Shown one piece after another: positions 17,384 through 26,582 of a stretch of DNA of 64,000 nucleotides. How positions within the stretch are numbered: position 1 is the stretch's first letter; each line of letters opens with the position of its first letter. The stretch covers positions 1 to 64,000 of the forward strand of contig JBFWRS010000006.1 of the NCBI GenBank assembly GCA_050248795.1, in the 5' to 3' direction. Origin of the DNA: CAZTDU01 sp050248795 (GTDB lineage: Bacteria; Pseudomonadota; Gammaproteobacteria; Burkholderiales; SG8-39). The notes under the pieces are model-generated. The model saw only the letters and a program-made list of their open reading frames with translations. It was not told the DNA's origin and ran no database searches. A program made the position numbers and the translations under genes.

Positions 17384-18301
17384 ATGCGTCTAGTGTTTGC
17401 CGGCACGCCGGAGTTTGCAGAGCGCGCGCTCTCGGCGCTCGTCTCGGCCGGCCACCAGATCGCGCTTGTGCTTACCCAGCCCGATCGTCCGTCCGGCCGC
17501 GGCATGCGCATCGCGGAATCGGCGGTCAAACAGCGTGCCCGCGCTGCAGGCATCGAGGTGTTCCAGCCCGAGAGCCTGCGCGATGAGGAGGCCCAGGCAC
17601 GGGTGAAAGATGCCGGGGCCGATGCAATGGTCGTCGTTGCCTACGGGCTGATCCTGCCTCGCCCGATACTCGAAGCGACCAGGCTTGGTGCGATAAACAT
17701 CCACGCGTCGCTGTTGCCACGCTGGCGCGGTGCGGCGCCAATCCAGCGCGCCCTGCTGGCGGGCGATACGCGCACCGGCGTCACCATCATGCAGATGGAC
17801 GAAGGCTTGGACACCGGGCCCATGCTGATGCAGCGGGAGATCCCCATCCTGCCCGGGGACGATGCCGGCAGCCTGCATGAGCGATTGGCTGCGCTCGGGG
17901 CGGACCTGATCGTCGAGGCATTGTCCGGCCAGATCCCGCCGGCGACGACGCAGCCCGCGGAGGGCGCAACCTATGCCGCCAAGATCACGCAGGTCGATGC
18001 CGTGCTCGACTGGAGCCGTGATGCAGACCACCTGGAACGTGTCGTGCGTGCAATGCGGCCTGCGCCTGGCGCGCGCACGCTGATAGGCGGGGAGTCACTA
18101 AAGGTCTGGCGCGCGCGGCGGATGTCGGCGGCGGGAAGCGCGGGCACGATCCTGCGCGCGGACCATGAAGGCATCGTCGTTGCATGCGGCGACGGCGCGC
18201 TGTCGCTCCTCGAGGTACAGCGCGCCGGTGGCAAGAGGCTGTCTGCCGAGCAGTTCCTGCGCGGAGCGAAGCTCGCTGCGGGCGAGCGCATCGGCGGCTG
18301 A
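17384..18301 (+). CDS. fmt: methionyl-tRNA formyltransferase
   Basis: Formylates initiator Met-tRNA using 10-formyl-tetrahydrofolate. The 305-residue protein starts MRLVFAGTPEFAERALSAL. It contains the folate-enzyme core INIHASLLPRWRGAAPIQRAL with the conserved Asn-His pair, and the downstream GVTIMQMDEGLDTGPML segment with the catalytic aspartate. The C-terminal OB-like tRNA-binding domain follows. The stop TGA overlaps the rsmB ATG by one base (TGATG). It pairs functionally with def immediately upstream. Confidence 0.97.
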   Translation: MRLVFAGTPEFAERALSALVSAGHQIALVLTQPDRPSGRGMRIAESAVKQRARAAGIEVFQPESLRDEEAQARVKDAGADAMVVVAYGLILPRPILEATRLGAINIHASLLPRWRGAAPIQRALLAGDTRTGVTIMQMDEGLDTGPMLMQREIPILPGDDAGSLHERLAALGADLIVEALSGQIPPATTQPAEGATYAAKITQVDAVLDWSRDADHLERVVRAMRPAPGARTLIGGESLKVWRARRMSAAGSAGTILRADHEGIVVACGDGALSLLEVQRAGGKRLSAEQFLRGAKLAAGERIGG

Positions 18302-19581
18302 TGGCGGCCGGTGCGCATCTTTACGCCTCACTGCGCGACGCGGCAACGATGGTCGAGCAGGTGGCGCGCGGCCGCAGCCTGACCGCGGCGCTCGCGCAGG
18401 CGGGAGACGCCGGGACTGAATCGCCGCGCGCGGCGCTCGTCGACCTGACGCATGGCACCTTGCGCTGCTACGGACGCGTCCAGGCGATCACGCGGGCGCA
18501 GGTGCGCAAGGGCACGATGGTCGAGCCCATCATCGAGGCATTGCTGTGGTGTTCGCTGTATGCGCTTGCGAGCGGCCGCTATGCAGCCTACACCGTCGTA
18601 GACCAGGCGGTGCGCGCCTGCAGTGCCCTCGGGCGGCCTGCCGCGAAGGGCTTTGTGAACGGCGTGTTGCGCAGCTATCAGCGCGAAGCCGCAACGCTCG
18701 AATCGCGGCTCGCCGCGAATCCAGAGTTTCGCTGGCAGCATCCTGGCTGGTGGATCGACACGGTGCGCAGCGCCTGGCCGCAGGATTGGCAGGAAGTGCT
18801 CGCCGCGGGGAACACGCACCCGCCGATGACGCTGCGCGTCAACTGCAGGCGTACCGGCGTCGCGGAATACCTGGCACTGCTCGCAGATGCGGGCATAGGC
18901 GTGCTTGATACGTCCGCGCAGGCCGTTCGTCTGGAACGCCCGGTGCCGGTCGACCGCCTTCCCGGCTTTGCCGCTGGCGCGGTGTCCGTGCAGGACGCCG
19001 GCGCGCAACTTGCAGCGGCGTACCTGGATGCCGTGCCCGGCATGCGGGTACTCGACGCCTGCGCCGCACCGGGCGGAAAGTGCGCGCACATCCTCGAGCG
19101 CGCGGACGTTGCCTTGACCGCGCTCGACATCGACCCCCAGCGCTGCGGGCAGATCGAAAGCAACCTCGCGCGGCTTGGGCTCTCTGCGGACGTGCGCAGC
19201 GCGGATTGCAGCCAGCCCGGCAGCTGGTTCGACGGCCGGCGATACGAGCGCATCCTCGCCGACGTGCCGTGCAGCGCCTCGGGGGTGGTGCGGCGCCACC
19301 CGGATATCAAGTGGCTGCGCCGCGCGAGCGACATCAAAGGCTTCGCGCGGCGTCAGGCGGGAATCCTGGATGCACTGTGGCAGGTACTCGCGCCGGGTGG
19401 TAGATTGCTGTACGTCACGTGTTCGGTGTTTCCCGAGGAGAACGACGCAGTGGTCGATGCGTTTTGCAGACGCACGCCGGCGGCAAGCAGGCTTTCGCTG
19501 CCCGAGGGCGCGACGCCGCAGCTGCTCCCCGGACCCCGGCACGACGGCTTCTATTACGCCCTGCTGGGTCGTGGAAGCTGA
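18301..19581 (+). CDS. rsmB: 16S rRNA (cytosine(967)-C(5))-methyltransferase RsmB
   Basis: Methylates C967 of 16S rRNA. The 426-residue protein from ATG 18301 has an N-terminal NusB-like RNA-binding domain and a C-terminal SAM-dependent methyltransferase domain. That domain has LDACAAPGGKCAHI near residue 250, LTALDIDPQR, the catalytic-cysteine motif DVPCSASGVVRRHPD near 323, and CSVFPEEN near 377. The frame is open upstream into fmt, but the TGATG junction is the natural start. Confidence 0.95.
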   Translation: MAAGAHLYASLRDAATMVEQVARGRSLTAALAQAGDAGTESPRAALVDLTHGTLRCYGRVQAITRAQVRKGTMVEPIIEALLWCSLYALASGRYAAYTVVDQAVRACSALGRPAAKGFVNGVLRSYQREAATLESRLAANPEFRWQHPGWWIDTVRSAWPQDWQEVLAAGNTHPPMTLRVNCRRTGVAEYLALLADAGIGVLDTSAQAVRLERPVPVDRLPGFAAGAVSVQDAGAQLAAAYLDAVPGMRVLDACAAPGGKCAHILERADVALTALDIDPQRCGQIESNLARLGLSADVRSADCSQPGSWFDGRRYERILADVPCSASGVVRRHPDIKWLRRASDIKGFARRQAGILDALWQVLAPGGRLLYVTCSVFPEENDAVVDAFCRRTPAASRLSLPEGATPQLLPGPRHDGFYYALLGRGS

Positions 19582-19590
19582 GGCGGCGCG

Positions 19591-20190
19591 ATGCGCGGCA
19601 TCGCCTTGGTGCTGGCCGTAATCGTTGTGCTGCTAGCCGCGGCGGGCGCGCGTGCGGATGAGATCGAGGTGCGCGACGTCTGGGTCGAGGCCGTCGATGA
19701 CGGCATCGCGCTCAATGCCGATTTCGACTTCGAGCTCAACCCTAGACTTGCAGAAACGGTGAAGGGCGGTGTCCCGCTGTACTTCGCGGTGGAGTTCGAG
19801 CTGACGCGTTCGCGCTGGTGGTGGTTCGACGAAAGGACCCTGTCGGCGCGCAACGAGGTGAGGATTTCCTACCACCCGCTGTCGCGGCAGTACCGGCTGG
19901 CAAGCGGCGTCATCCAGCAGAGCTTCGGCACCCTGGAAGAGGCGGTCGCGGTGCTGCGACGGGTGAGGAACTGGATCGTCGTCGACAAGGCCACGTCGCT
20001 GAACGACGCTGCCTACGAAGCCGCGCTGCGCATGCGGCTCGATCTCACCTTGCTGCCCAGGCCGTTCCAGGTAAGCGCCTTGACGAGCCGCGACTGGCGG
20101 CTCGAATCGCCGTGGAAGCGCTTCATCTACAAGCCGGGCCCGGCGCCCACTTCCTCGCGGCAGAATCAGCCTGGGACGCCGGGCAGATGA
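19591..20190 (+). CDS. DUF4390 exported protein
   Basis: A 199-residue protein with a clear Sec signal peptide (GIALVLAVIVVLLAAAGARA), followed by a beta-rich domain of the DUF4390 family. Recognisable segments are LNADFDFELNPRLAETVKGG and SYHPLSRQYRLA. Its function is unknown. In betaproteobacteria it almost always precedes the NtrY-like kinase, and here the kinase ATG overlaps its stop (ATGA). That supports a role linked to the two-component system, perhaps sensing or presenting a periplasmic signal; this is inference from position only. Confidence 0.88.
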   Translation: MRGIALVLAVIVVLLAAAGARADEIEVRDVWVEAVDDGIALNADFDFELNPRLAETVKGGVPLYFAVEFELTRSRWWWFDERTLSARNEVRISYHPLSRQYRLASGVIQQSFGTLEEAVAVLRRVRNWIVVDKATSLNDAAYEAALRMRLDLTLLPRPFQVSALTSRDWRLESPWKRFIYKPGPAPTSSRQNQPGTPGR

Positions 20191-22313
20191 GGACGCTGCT
20201 GATCATCGGTTCGGCGCTGGCGGGCGTGCTGCTCTACCTGCTCGCGAGCGCGAGCGCGAACACCAGCCAGCTCGCACAGTACTATCCGCTTCTCGTCGGC
20301 CTGAATGCCGCGCTGGCGGCGCTGCTCGCGTCACTCGTGGTCTGGCAGCTTGCCAGGCTGTGGAGACGGTACAAGGCGCGTGAGTTCGGATCGCGTCTTA
20401 CATTGAGGCTGCTGGTCCTGCTCGCAGGCATGGCGATCGCGCCCGGCGTGCTGGTGTACACGGTGTCGGTGCAGTTTCTCGTCAAGTCCATCGAGTCCTG
20501 GTTCGACGTCAAGGTCGATGCCGCGCTTGAAGGCGGCATCAGCCTGGGCCAGGCAGCGATAGACCAGATGCTTTCAGACCTGAACGCCAAGGGCCGCGCG
20601 ATGGCGGCGGAACTGGCAGATCGCACAGCGGCCCAGCAGATGGTGCAGTTGAACCGCCTGCGCGAACAGGCGGATGCTAGGGAAGCGGTCCTGGTGACCG
20701 CGGGTGGCAAGGTGATCGCCAGCGCCAGTGCTGACCTCACGCATCTGGTTCCCGAGCTGCCCTCCCCGGCGATCCTGCGCCAGGCACGTGCGACGCGCGG
20801 CTATACCGGCATAGACGCCGAGGCCGGCGAGCCGCTGTCCCTGCGCGTGGTCGTTCTGGTTCCCGGTGGCGGCATTGCCGACGAACCGCGCTACCTGCAG
20901 CTGCGCAGGACAGTACCGCCCGCCATCGGTCGCAGCGCCGAGGCCGTGGAAGCTGCCTTCAGGGACTACCGCGAACTCGCGCTGTCGCGCCAGGGCCTGA
21001 AGCGCATCTACATTGTCACGCTGACGCTTGCGCTCGCGATGGCCCTGTTCGTCGCGATAGCACTGGCGTTCGTCCTTTCAGGCCGGCTGTCCGATCCGCT
21101 GGCCAGGCTTGCCGGAGCGACACAGGCCGTCGCGCGCGGTGATTTCTCGCGACAGATGCCGGTGACCAGTCGCGACGAGCTGGGCGTGCTGACCGAGTCC
21201 TTCAACTCGATGACCCGTCAGCTCGACGAAGCGCGCAGCATCGTCGAGGCCAACCGCGTACAGGTGGAGGCCGCGAAGGCGCACCTGGAGAATATTCTCG
21301 CCAACCTGTCCGCCGGTGCGCTGGTATTCGACGCCGGCCTGCGGCTGCAGCTTTCCAATCACAGCGCTGAGTCGATCCTCGGCGTGCAGGTGGCCGCGTT
21401 CGCGGGGGTGCCCCTGGATCAATGGAACGGCCCCCTGGTGCCGTTTGCCAGGTCCATCCGCGAGCAGTTCCTGGCGGCCGGCGAGCGGACCTGGCAGATC
21501 GAGTATGCGCTGGCGGGAACAGCCAGAACGCTGCTCGTGCGCGGCAGCGGCCTGCCCGTGGCATCGGGTGGCGGGTTCGTACTCGTGTTCGACGACATCA
21601 CGCAACTCATTCATGCGCAGCGCGCCACTGCGTGGGCAGAGGTCGCGCGCCGCCTCGCGCACGAGATCAAGAATCCGCTGACCCCGATCCAGCTGTCTGC
21701 GGAGCGCCTCGAAATGAAGCTCGCCGACCGCCTGAGTGCCGAAGACGCGGAAGTGCTGCGGCGCGCCACGAAAACCATCGTGAACCAGGTTGGCGCATTG
21801 AAGAGCATGGTGGATGATTTTCGCGACTACTCCCGGCTCCCTGCGCCGACTTTCGCCGCGCTCGATCTCAATGCGCTGGTGCGCGAGGTGCTTGCGCTTT
21901 ACGATGCGCCGGGCCTTTCCCCGGTCTGCGAACTGGCGCCGGATCTGCCGCTGGTGAAGGCTGATTCCGCGCAGATCCGGCAAGTGATACACAATCTGGT
22001 ACAGAACGCGCAGGATGCCCTTGCCGGGCGCGCCGATCCCCGCGTCGAAATACGCACGGCGCCGGCCGGAATGCAGGTGCGGCTGACGGTGGCCGACAAC
22101 GGATCCGGTTTTCCCGAGGAAATGATGTCCAGAATCTTCGAACCCTATGCAACGACGAAGCCGCGCGGGACCGGCCTGGGCCTCGCGATCGTGAAGAAGA
22201 TCATCGATGAGCATCACGGCACGATATCGATAGAGAATCGCCCTCAGCATGGGGCCACGGTGAGCGTGCTCATCCCGGCTGCCGGGGCTGGCACCGCGGC
22301 GAGGGCGGCCTGA
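20187..22313 (+). CDS. NtrY-like membrane sensor histidine kinase
   Basis: The 708-residue protein from ATG 20187 has three N-terminal transmembrane helices within the first 100 residues (TLLIIGSALAGVLLYLL, LLVGLNAALAALLASLVVW, LRLLVLLAGMAIAPGVLVY). A roughly 170-residue extracytoplasmic region and a fourth helix (residues about 275-300) follow. Next come a HAMP domain (LSDPLARLAGATQAVARGDF), a PAS domain and an intact kinase core: H-box VARRLAHEIKNPLTP, N-box NLVQNAQDAL, and G boxes DNGSGFP and GTGLGLAI. This is the NtrY architecture. The partner regulator follows 20 bases later. The frame continues far upstream, but that is the DUF4390 gene in another frame. Confidence 0.92.
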   Translation: MRTLLIIGSALAGVLLYLLASASANTSQLAQYYPLLVGLNAALAALLASLVVWQLARLWRRYKAREFGSRLTLRLLVLLAGMAIAPGVLVYTVSVQFLVKSIESWFDVKVDAALEGGISLGQAAIDQMLSDLNAKGRAMAAELADRTAAQQMVQLNRLREQADAREAVLVTAGGKVIASASADLTHLVPELPSPAILRQARATRGYTGIDAEAGEPLSLRVVVLVPGGGIADEPRYLQLRRTVPPAIGRSAEAVEAAFRDYRELALSRQGLKRIYIVTLTLALAMALFVAIALAFVLSGRLSDPLARLAGATQAVARGDFSRQMPVTSRDELGVLTESFNSMTRQLDEARSIVEANRVQVEAAKAHLENILANLSAGALVFDAGLRLQLSNHSAESILGVQVAAFAGVPLDQWNGPLVPFARSIREQFLAAGERTWQIEYALAGTARTLLVRGSGLPVASGGGFVLVFDDITQLIHAQRATAWAEVARRLAHEIKNPLTPIQLSAERLEMKLADRLSAEDAEVLRRATKTIVNQVGALKSMVDDFRDYSRLPAPTFAALDLNALVREVLALYDAPGLSPVCELAPDLPLVKADSAQIRQVIHNLVQNAQDALAGRADPRVEIRTAPAGMQVRLTVADNGSGFPEEMMSRIFEPYATTKPRGTGLGLAIVKKIIDEHHGTISIENRPQHGATVSVLIPAAGAGTAARAA

Positions 22314-22333
22314 ATGGCGCGGACGAACTGACA

Positions 22334-23581
22334 ATGGCGAAGATCCTGGTCGTCGACGACGAGATCGGCATCCGCGAACTGCTTTCCGAGATCCTCGCGG
22401 ACGAAGGCCACGAGGTCCTGCTCGCGGAGAACGCCGGTGCGGCGAGGCGCGCGCGCGAAGCGCAGCGCCCTGACCTTGTCCTGCTGGACATCTGGATGCC
22501 TGATACCGACGGCATCTCGCTGTTGAAGGAGTGGTCCGCCACCGGGCAGCTGAACATGCCGGTGGTGATGATGTCGGGCCACGGGACCATCGAAACCGCG
22601 GTCGAAGCAACCCGCATCGGCGCCATGGACTACCTGGAGAAGCCAATCGCGCTGCAACGCCTGATCGCCACGGTCAAGCGCGCGTTGCGCAACCAGGACC
22701 TGGCACCGCCGCCTCCGCTCTCGCTCGCCGCGCTGGGGCGCTCCGCGGTGCTGGCAGACGTGAAGAAGCGTCTTGCGCAACTCGCGCAGTCCGCCGCGCC
22801 GCTGATGCTGCGGGGCGAGCCTGGCATGCGCCCGGAGCTCTTCGCGCGGATGCTTGCCGCGCCGGGAGTGCCGTTCATCGGTGGCGATGCGCTCGCATCG
22901 GAACCCGCGGCGGAAGTCCTCGCCAGGGCCGCGGGTGGAATCCTCTTCCTGGCTGACCTCAGCCGCATGGGGCGCAACGAGCGCCGCAACCTGGAGTTCG
23001 TGCTGGACCGCGCCGCAAAGAGCAAGGCACGCGTGGTGTCGTTCTCGCCTCTCGAACCCAAGGCATTGGTGGGCCAGGCCGATTTCGACCCGCAACTCGC
23101 AGCCCGCGTCGCGGAACTGACGTTAAGGCTGCCGCCGCTGCGCGAGTTCGCCGAGGACATCCCCGAGATTGCCTCGCTGATGCTCGTGCATCTGGTGGAA
23201 GCGCGCGTATGCCCGCCGCGGCGCCTTTCAACCGGGGCACTGAATGCCTTGCGCCACCGGCAATGGCCGGGAAACCTCGCCGAGCTCGAATCGGCGGTGA
23301 AGAACATTGCGCTCACTGCGCTGGACGAGGAGCTGCAGGTTGAGGACGTCGAGCGCGTCCTGGCGGCAGATGCGCCGCAGGCACCGGGCATCGAGTTGCC
23401 GCTGGAGCGCCCCTACAGGGAAGCGCGGGAGGCCTTCGAGCGCCTCTACTTCGATCGACTTCTGGCCGAGGAGCATGGTTCCATGTCCCGCGTAGCGGAG
23501 CGCTCGGGACTGGAGCGCACGCACCTGTACCGGAAACTCAAGGCGCTGGGGCTGTCGGTGGGCAGGCGCGAGGAAAGCTGA
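22334..23581 (+). CDS. NtrX/NtrC-family response regulator with degenerate AAA+ domain
   Basis: The 415-residue protein has an intact receiver domain (VVDDE; phosphoacceptor Asp52 in LLDIWMPD; KP near 103) and a C-terminal Fis-type helix-turn-helix (SMSRVAERSGLERTHLYRKL). The middle domain keeps the AAA+ outline, for example LTLRLPPLREFAEDIP. It has lost the catalytic parts: where Walker A should be there is RGEPGMRPEL (near 160), there is no GAFTGA loop, and Walker B reads GGILFLADL instead of the usual LFLDE. It should therefore neither hydrolyse ATP nor activate sigma-54, and probably acts as a direct DNA-binding regulator of the NtrX kind. It is co-transcribed with the kinase and trkA. 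Confidence 0.9.
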   Translation: MAKILVVDDEIGIRELLSEILADEGHEVLLAENAGAARRAREAQRPDLVLLDIWMPDTDGISLLKEWSATGQLNMPVVMMSGHGTIETAVEATRIGAMDYLEKPIALQRLIATVKRALRNQDLAPPPPLSLAALGRSAVLADVKKRLAQLAQSAAPLMLRGEPGMRPELFARMLAAPGVPFIGGDALASEPAAEVLARAAGGILFLADLSRMGRNERRNLEFVLDRAAKSKARVVSFSPLEPKALVGQADFDPQLAARVAELTLRLPPLREFAEDIPEIASLMLVHLVEARVCPPRRLSTGALNALRHRQWPGNLAELESAVKNIALTALDEELQVEDVERVLAADAPQAPGIELPLERPYREAREAFERLYFDRLLAEEHGSMSRVAERSGLERTHLYRKLKALGLSVGRREES

Positions 23582-23591
23582 AGGGACCGCG

Positions 23592-24965
23592 ATGAAGATC
23601 GTCATACTCGGCGCGGGGCAGGTGGGTGCCAGCGTCGCGGAGAGCCTGGAGTCCGAGGATAACGACATCACCGTCGTCGACATCGACCGCGCGCGCCTGC
23701 GCGCGCTGCAGGACAGGCTTGACCTGCGCACCGTCAGCGGCAGCGCCTCGCATCCTTCGGTCCTGGCCGAGGCGGGCATCGGCGACGCCGACCTGCTGAT
23801 CGCGGTAACGCAGTCGGACGAGACCAATCTGGTTGCGTGCAAGCTGGCCGCGCAGCTGTTCAATGTGCCCCGCCGCGTGGCGCGCCTGAGGGCGGCGGAC
23901 TTCCTCGAGGACAAGCAGGTACTCGGGGCGGAGTGTTTCGGCATCGACCTCGCGATCTGCCCCGAGCAGGTACTTTCGGACTACATCACGAAGCTGGTCG
24001 AGTTTCCCGAGGCATTGCAGGTGCTCGATTTCGCCGACGGGCTGGTGAGCCTCGTGGGCGTGCGCGCGTATACAGGCGGTCCGCTGGTGGGCCGGCCGGT
24101 AGAAGATATCCGCAAGCACATGCCCTCCATAGACGCGCGCATCGTCGCCATCTTCCGTGGCGGCAGCTCGATCGCGCCTGATGGCGGCACGGTCATCGAG
24201 GCCGGTGACGAAGTCTTCTGCCTCGCTGCCGAGAAGGACATTCGCCAGGTCATGCGCGAGCTGCGTCGCATGGACAAGCCGGTGGAGCGCATCATGATCG
24301 CCGGCGGCGGCAAGATCGGCCTGCGGCTCGCGCGCTCGCTGGAGCGCGACTACTCGGTGCGCGTCGTCGAGCACAACAAGGCGCGCTGCGAATACCTTGC
24401 CACCCAGCTGGGCCGGGCGCTCCTGCTGCAGGGCGATGCGACCGACGAGGAACTGCTGGAAGAAGAGAACATCGCCGAGATGGACCTCTTCGCAGCCGTC
24501 ACCAATGACGACGAGAACAACATCATGAGCTGCCTGCTGGCGAAGCGCATGGGCGCACGCCGGGTGGTGGCGCTGATCAATCGCCGCTCCTATGTCGATC
24601 TGCTGCAGAGCGGCCAGATAGACATCGCCATCTCGCCGGCGCAGGCGACGATAGGCAAGCTGCTCGCGCACGTGCGCCGCGGTGACGTGGTCGCCGTGCA
24701 CAGCCTGCGGCGAGGTGCGGCGGAGGCGATCGAGGCGGTCGTGCATGGTGACCGCGAGTCCTGCCGCGTCAGCGGACGGCGCATAGACGAGGTCGAGCTT
24801 CCGCCCGGCGCGACGATCGGTGCGATCGTGCGTGGCGAGGATGTGCTGATGGCGCACCACGACATCCGCATCGAGGCAGGCGACCACGTGATCGTCTTCG
24901 TCGCCGACAAGAAGACGCTGCCGAAAGTGGAGAAGCTCTTCCAGGTCAGCGCGCGGTTCCTCTAG
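23592..24965 (+). CDS. trkA: Trk potassium uptake regulatory subunit TrkA
   Basis: Peripheral NAD(H)-binding subunit that gates the TrkH channel. The 457-residue protein contains two RCK repeats, each with a Rossmann glycine motif: ILGAGQVGASVAESLES at the N terminus and IAGGGKIGLRLARSLE near residue 237. Each is followed by a TrkA-C ligand-binding domain. Ten bases separate it from the ntrX-like stop and 12 from trkH. Its third codon positions are strongly GC-biased, unlike trkH. Confidence 0.97.
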   Translation: MKIVILGAGQVGASVAESLESEDNDITVVDIDRARLRALQDRLDLRTVSGSASHPSVLAEAGIGDADLLIAVTQSDETNLVACKLAAQLFNVPRRVARLRAADFLEDKQVLGAECFGIDLAICPEQVLSDYITKLVEFPEALQVLDFADGLVSLVGVRAYTGGPLVGRPVEDIRKHMPSIDARIVAIFRGGSSIAPDGGTVIEAGDEVFCLAAEKDIRQVMRELRRMDKPVERIMIAGGGKIGLRLARSLERDYSVRVVEHNKARCEYLATQLGRALLLQGDATDEELLEEENIAEMDLFAAVTNDDENNIMSCLLAKRMGARRVVALINRRSYVDLLQSGQIDIAISPAQATIGKLLAHVRRGDVVAVHSLRRGAAEAIEAVVHGDRESCRVSGRRIDEVELPPGATIGAIVRGEDVLMAHHDIRIEAGDHVIVFVADKKTLPKVEKLFQVSARFL

Positions 24966-24977
24966 CCACTTGACCTC

Positions 24978-26435
24978 GTGATCCAGCCCTTCGCCGTACT
25001 GAACATGCTCAGCGTGGTGACGCTGATCTTCGCACTATCGATGTCTGGTCCGCTGATGGTTTCGTACGTTCTCGACGATGGCGCGCTGTCTGCGTTTGGC
25101 ACGGGGATGGCGATAGCGGCTGCGGCTGGCATGACCTTGCGAATCGTGACGAGGGGCAGGCGTCGTGAGCTTCAAGTGCGGGACGGCTTTCTACTGGTCG
25201 CCCTGGGATGGTCGCTCCTACCTGCGTTTGGCGCGTTGCCGCTGATGCTGTACCTGGAGGACCTGTCGTTCACGGATGCGTACTTCGAAAGTGTTTCTGG
25301 ATTGACAACGACCGGCGCCACGGTGTTGAGCGGCCTGGACGAGCTCTCTACGTCCATCAACCTCTGGCGCTGCCAGCTTCAATGGATGGGGGGGATGGGC
25401 ATTCTCGTTCTTGCGGTTGCGATTCTTCCTCTGCTCGGTGTCGGAGGATCACAGATCTTTCGGGCGGAAACTCCGGGCCCAATGAAGGACGCAAAGCTGA
25501 CGCCGCGAATCGCGGAGACGGCCAAGGGGCTGTGGGGCATCTACGCCATTCTCACTGCACTCTGCACGCTTGCCTACGGGCTGGCGGGAATGGATTGGGT
25601 TGATGCCGTCATGCATGCGTTCACGACCCTGAGCCTGGGTGGCTTGTCCTCGCATGATGCGAGCTTCGGTTACTGGGATTCGCCCGCGATCGAGCTGGTT
25701 GCGGTGGTGTTCATGCTTGTTGCGGGAATGAACTTCGCAACGCACTTCATTGCGATCCGGAGCGGATCCCTCAAGACGTACGCCCGGGATCCGGAGGTAA
25801 TGCCTTTCCTTGGCGTGCTGGCGTTCTCGATCATCGGTATCGCCACGTTCCTGTGGCTTTCCGGCACGTATGACGATCCCTGGTTGCTTGTTCGCCATGC
25901 GGCGTTCAACGTCGTATCGATCGCGACGACTACTGGCTACGCGAGCACCGATTTCGGCCTATGGCCAATATTCGTGCCCTTGGCGATGATTCTCCTATGC
26001 AGTTTCACGACCAGCGCCGGCTCCACTGGTGCAGGAATCAAGATGGTGCGAGCGGTGCTGATGGCGAAGCACGCGGCCTTGGAGATGAAGCGCATCATTC
26101 ATCCGCGCGCGGTCATACCGTTGAAACTTGGATCCAATGTAGTGGACAACAGGGTTGTGCACGCGGTACTCGCGTTCATGCTTGTATATGGATGTAGCGC
26201 GATGATCATGACCATGCTGCTGATCGGTACGGGTATGGATGCAATCACCGCGTTCAGCGCGGTGATGGCGTCGCTCAACAACATGGGTCCTGGCCTCAAC
26301 GAGGTCGGGCCGGCAGGAAATTTCTCGCCGCTCAGCGACTTCCAGACCTGGGTATGCGCGTTCGCGATGCTGCTGGGCAGGCTGGAACTGCTGTCGCTGA
26401 TCGTCGTGCTGACCCCGGCGTTCTGGCGCCGGTGA
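24978..26435 (+). CDS. trkH: Trk/Ktr potassium transporter membrane subunit TrkH
   Basis: Pore-forming subunit of the potassium uptake system in the inner membrane. The 485-residue, very hydrophobic protein starts with GTG at 24978. It shows the family's pore-loop segments, such as SVSGLTTTGATVL near residue 105, AFTTLSLGGLSSHD near 215, ATTTGYASTDF near 318 and FSAVMASLNNMGPGLNEVG near 435, and about ten membrane helices. It follows trkA by 12 bases, so one operon is likely. By eye its codon use is clearly less GC-biased at third positions than trkA or metH on either side, so it may have had a different recent history. Confidence 0.95.
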   Translation: MIQPFAVLNMLSVVTLIFALSMSGPLMVSYVLDDGALSAFGTGMAIAAAAGMTLRIVTRGRRRELQVRDGFLLVALGWSLLPAFGALPLMLYLEDLSFTDAYFESVSGLTTTGATVLSGLDELSTSINLWRCQLQWMGGMGILVLAVAILPLLGVGGSQIFRAETPGPMKDAKLTPRIAETAKGLWGIYAILTALCTLAYGLAGMDWVDAVMHAFTTLSLGGLSSHDASFGYWDSPAIELVAVVFMLVAGMNFATHFIAIRSGSLKTYARDPEVMPFLGVLAFSIIGIATFLWLSGTYDDPWLLVRHAAFNVVSIATTTGYASTDFGLWPIFVPLAMILLCSFTTSAGSTGAGIKMVRAVLMAKHAALEMKRIIHPRAVIPLKLGSNVVDNRVVHAVLAFMLVYGCSAMIMTMLLIGTGMDAITAFSAVMASLNNMGPGLNEVGPAGNFSPLSDFQTWVCAFAMLLGRLELLSLIVVLTPAFWRR

Positions 26436-26447
26436 GCCTTGCTGCGG

Positions 26448-26549
26448 TTACTTTCCGGACGGCTTCTTGGCCGGTCGTCCGGGGCGCTTCTTGCCGTAGC
26501 TGCCCTTGTAGATCTTGCCCTTGCGCGTCCTCTTGTCGCCCTTGCCCAT
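26448..26549 (-). CDS. 30S ribosomal protein THX
   Basis: A 33-residue, highly basic protein reading MGKGDKRTRKGKIYKGSYGK and then KRPGRPAKKPSGK. This matches the bTHX peptide family (MGKGDxRTxxGKIxxGxYGKxRP) that sits in the head of the small ribosomal subunit. A strong GGGAGG ribosome-binding site lies five bases before the ATG, and a perfect TATAAT lies at 26576-26581. It is encoded just after metH on the same strand and converges with trkH, 12 bases away. It is too short for most length-filtered gene calls. Confidence 0.9.
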   Translation of the reverse strand: MGKGDKRTRKGKIYKGSYGKKRPGRPAKKPSGK

Positions 26550-26575
26550 GCTGCCTCCCGTGGATGGTGCGGTGG

Positions 26576-26581
26576 ATTATA
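26576..26581 (-). promoter_or_regulatory. -10 element for the THX gene
   Basis: A perfect TATAAT on the minus strand, 27 bases before the THX start, lies immediately after the metH stop codon. No good -35 is visible inside the metH 3' end. Confidence 0.45.
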
Positions 26582-26582
26582 G

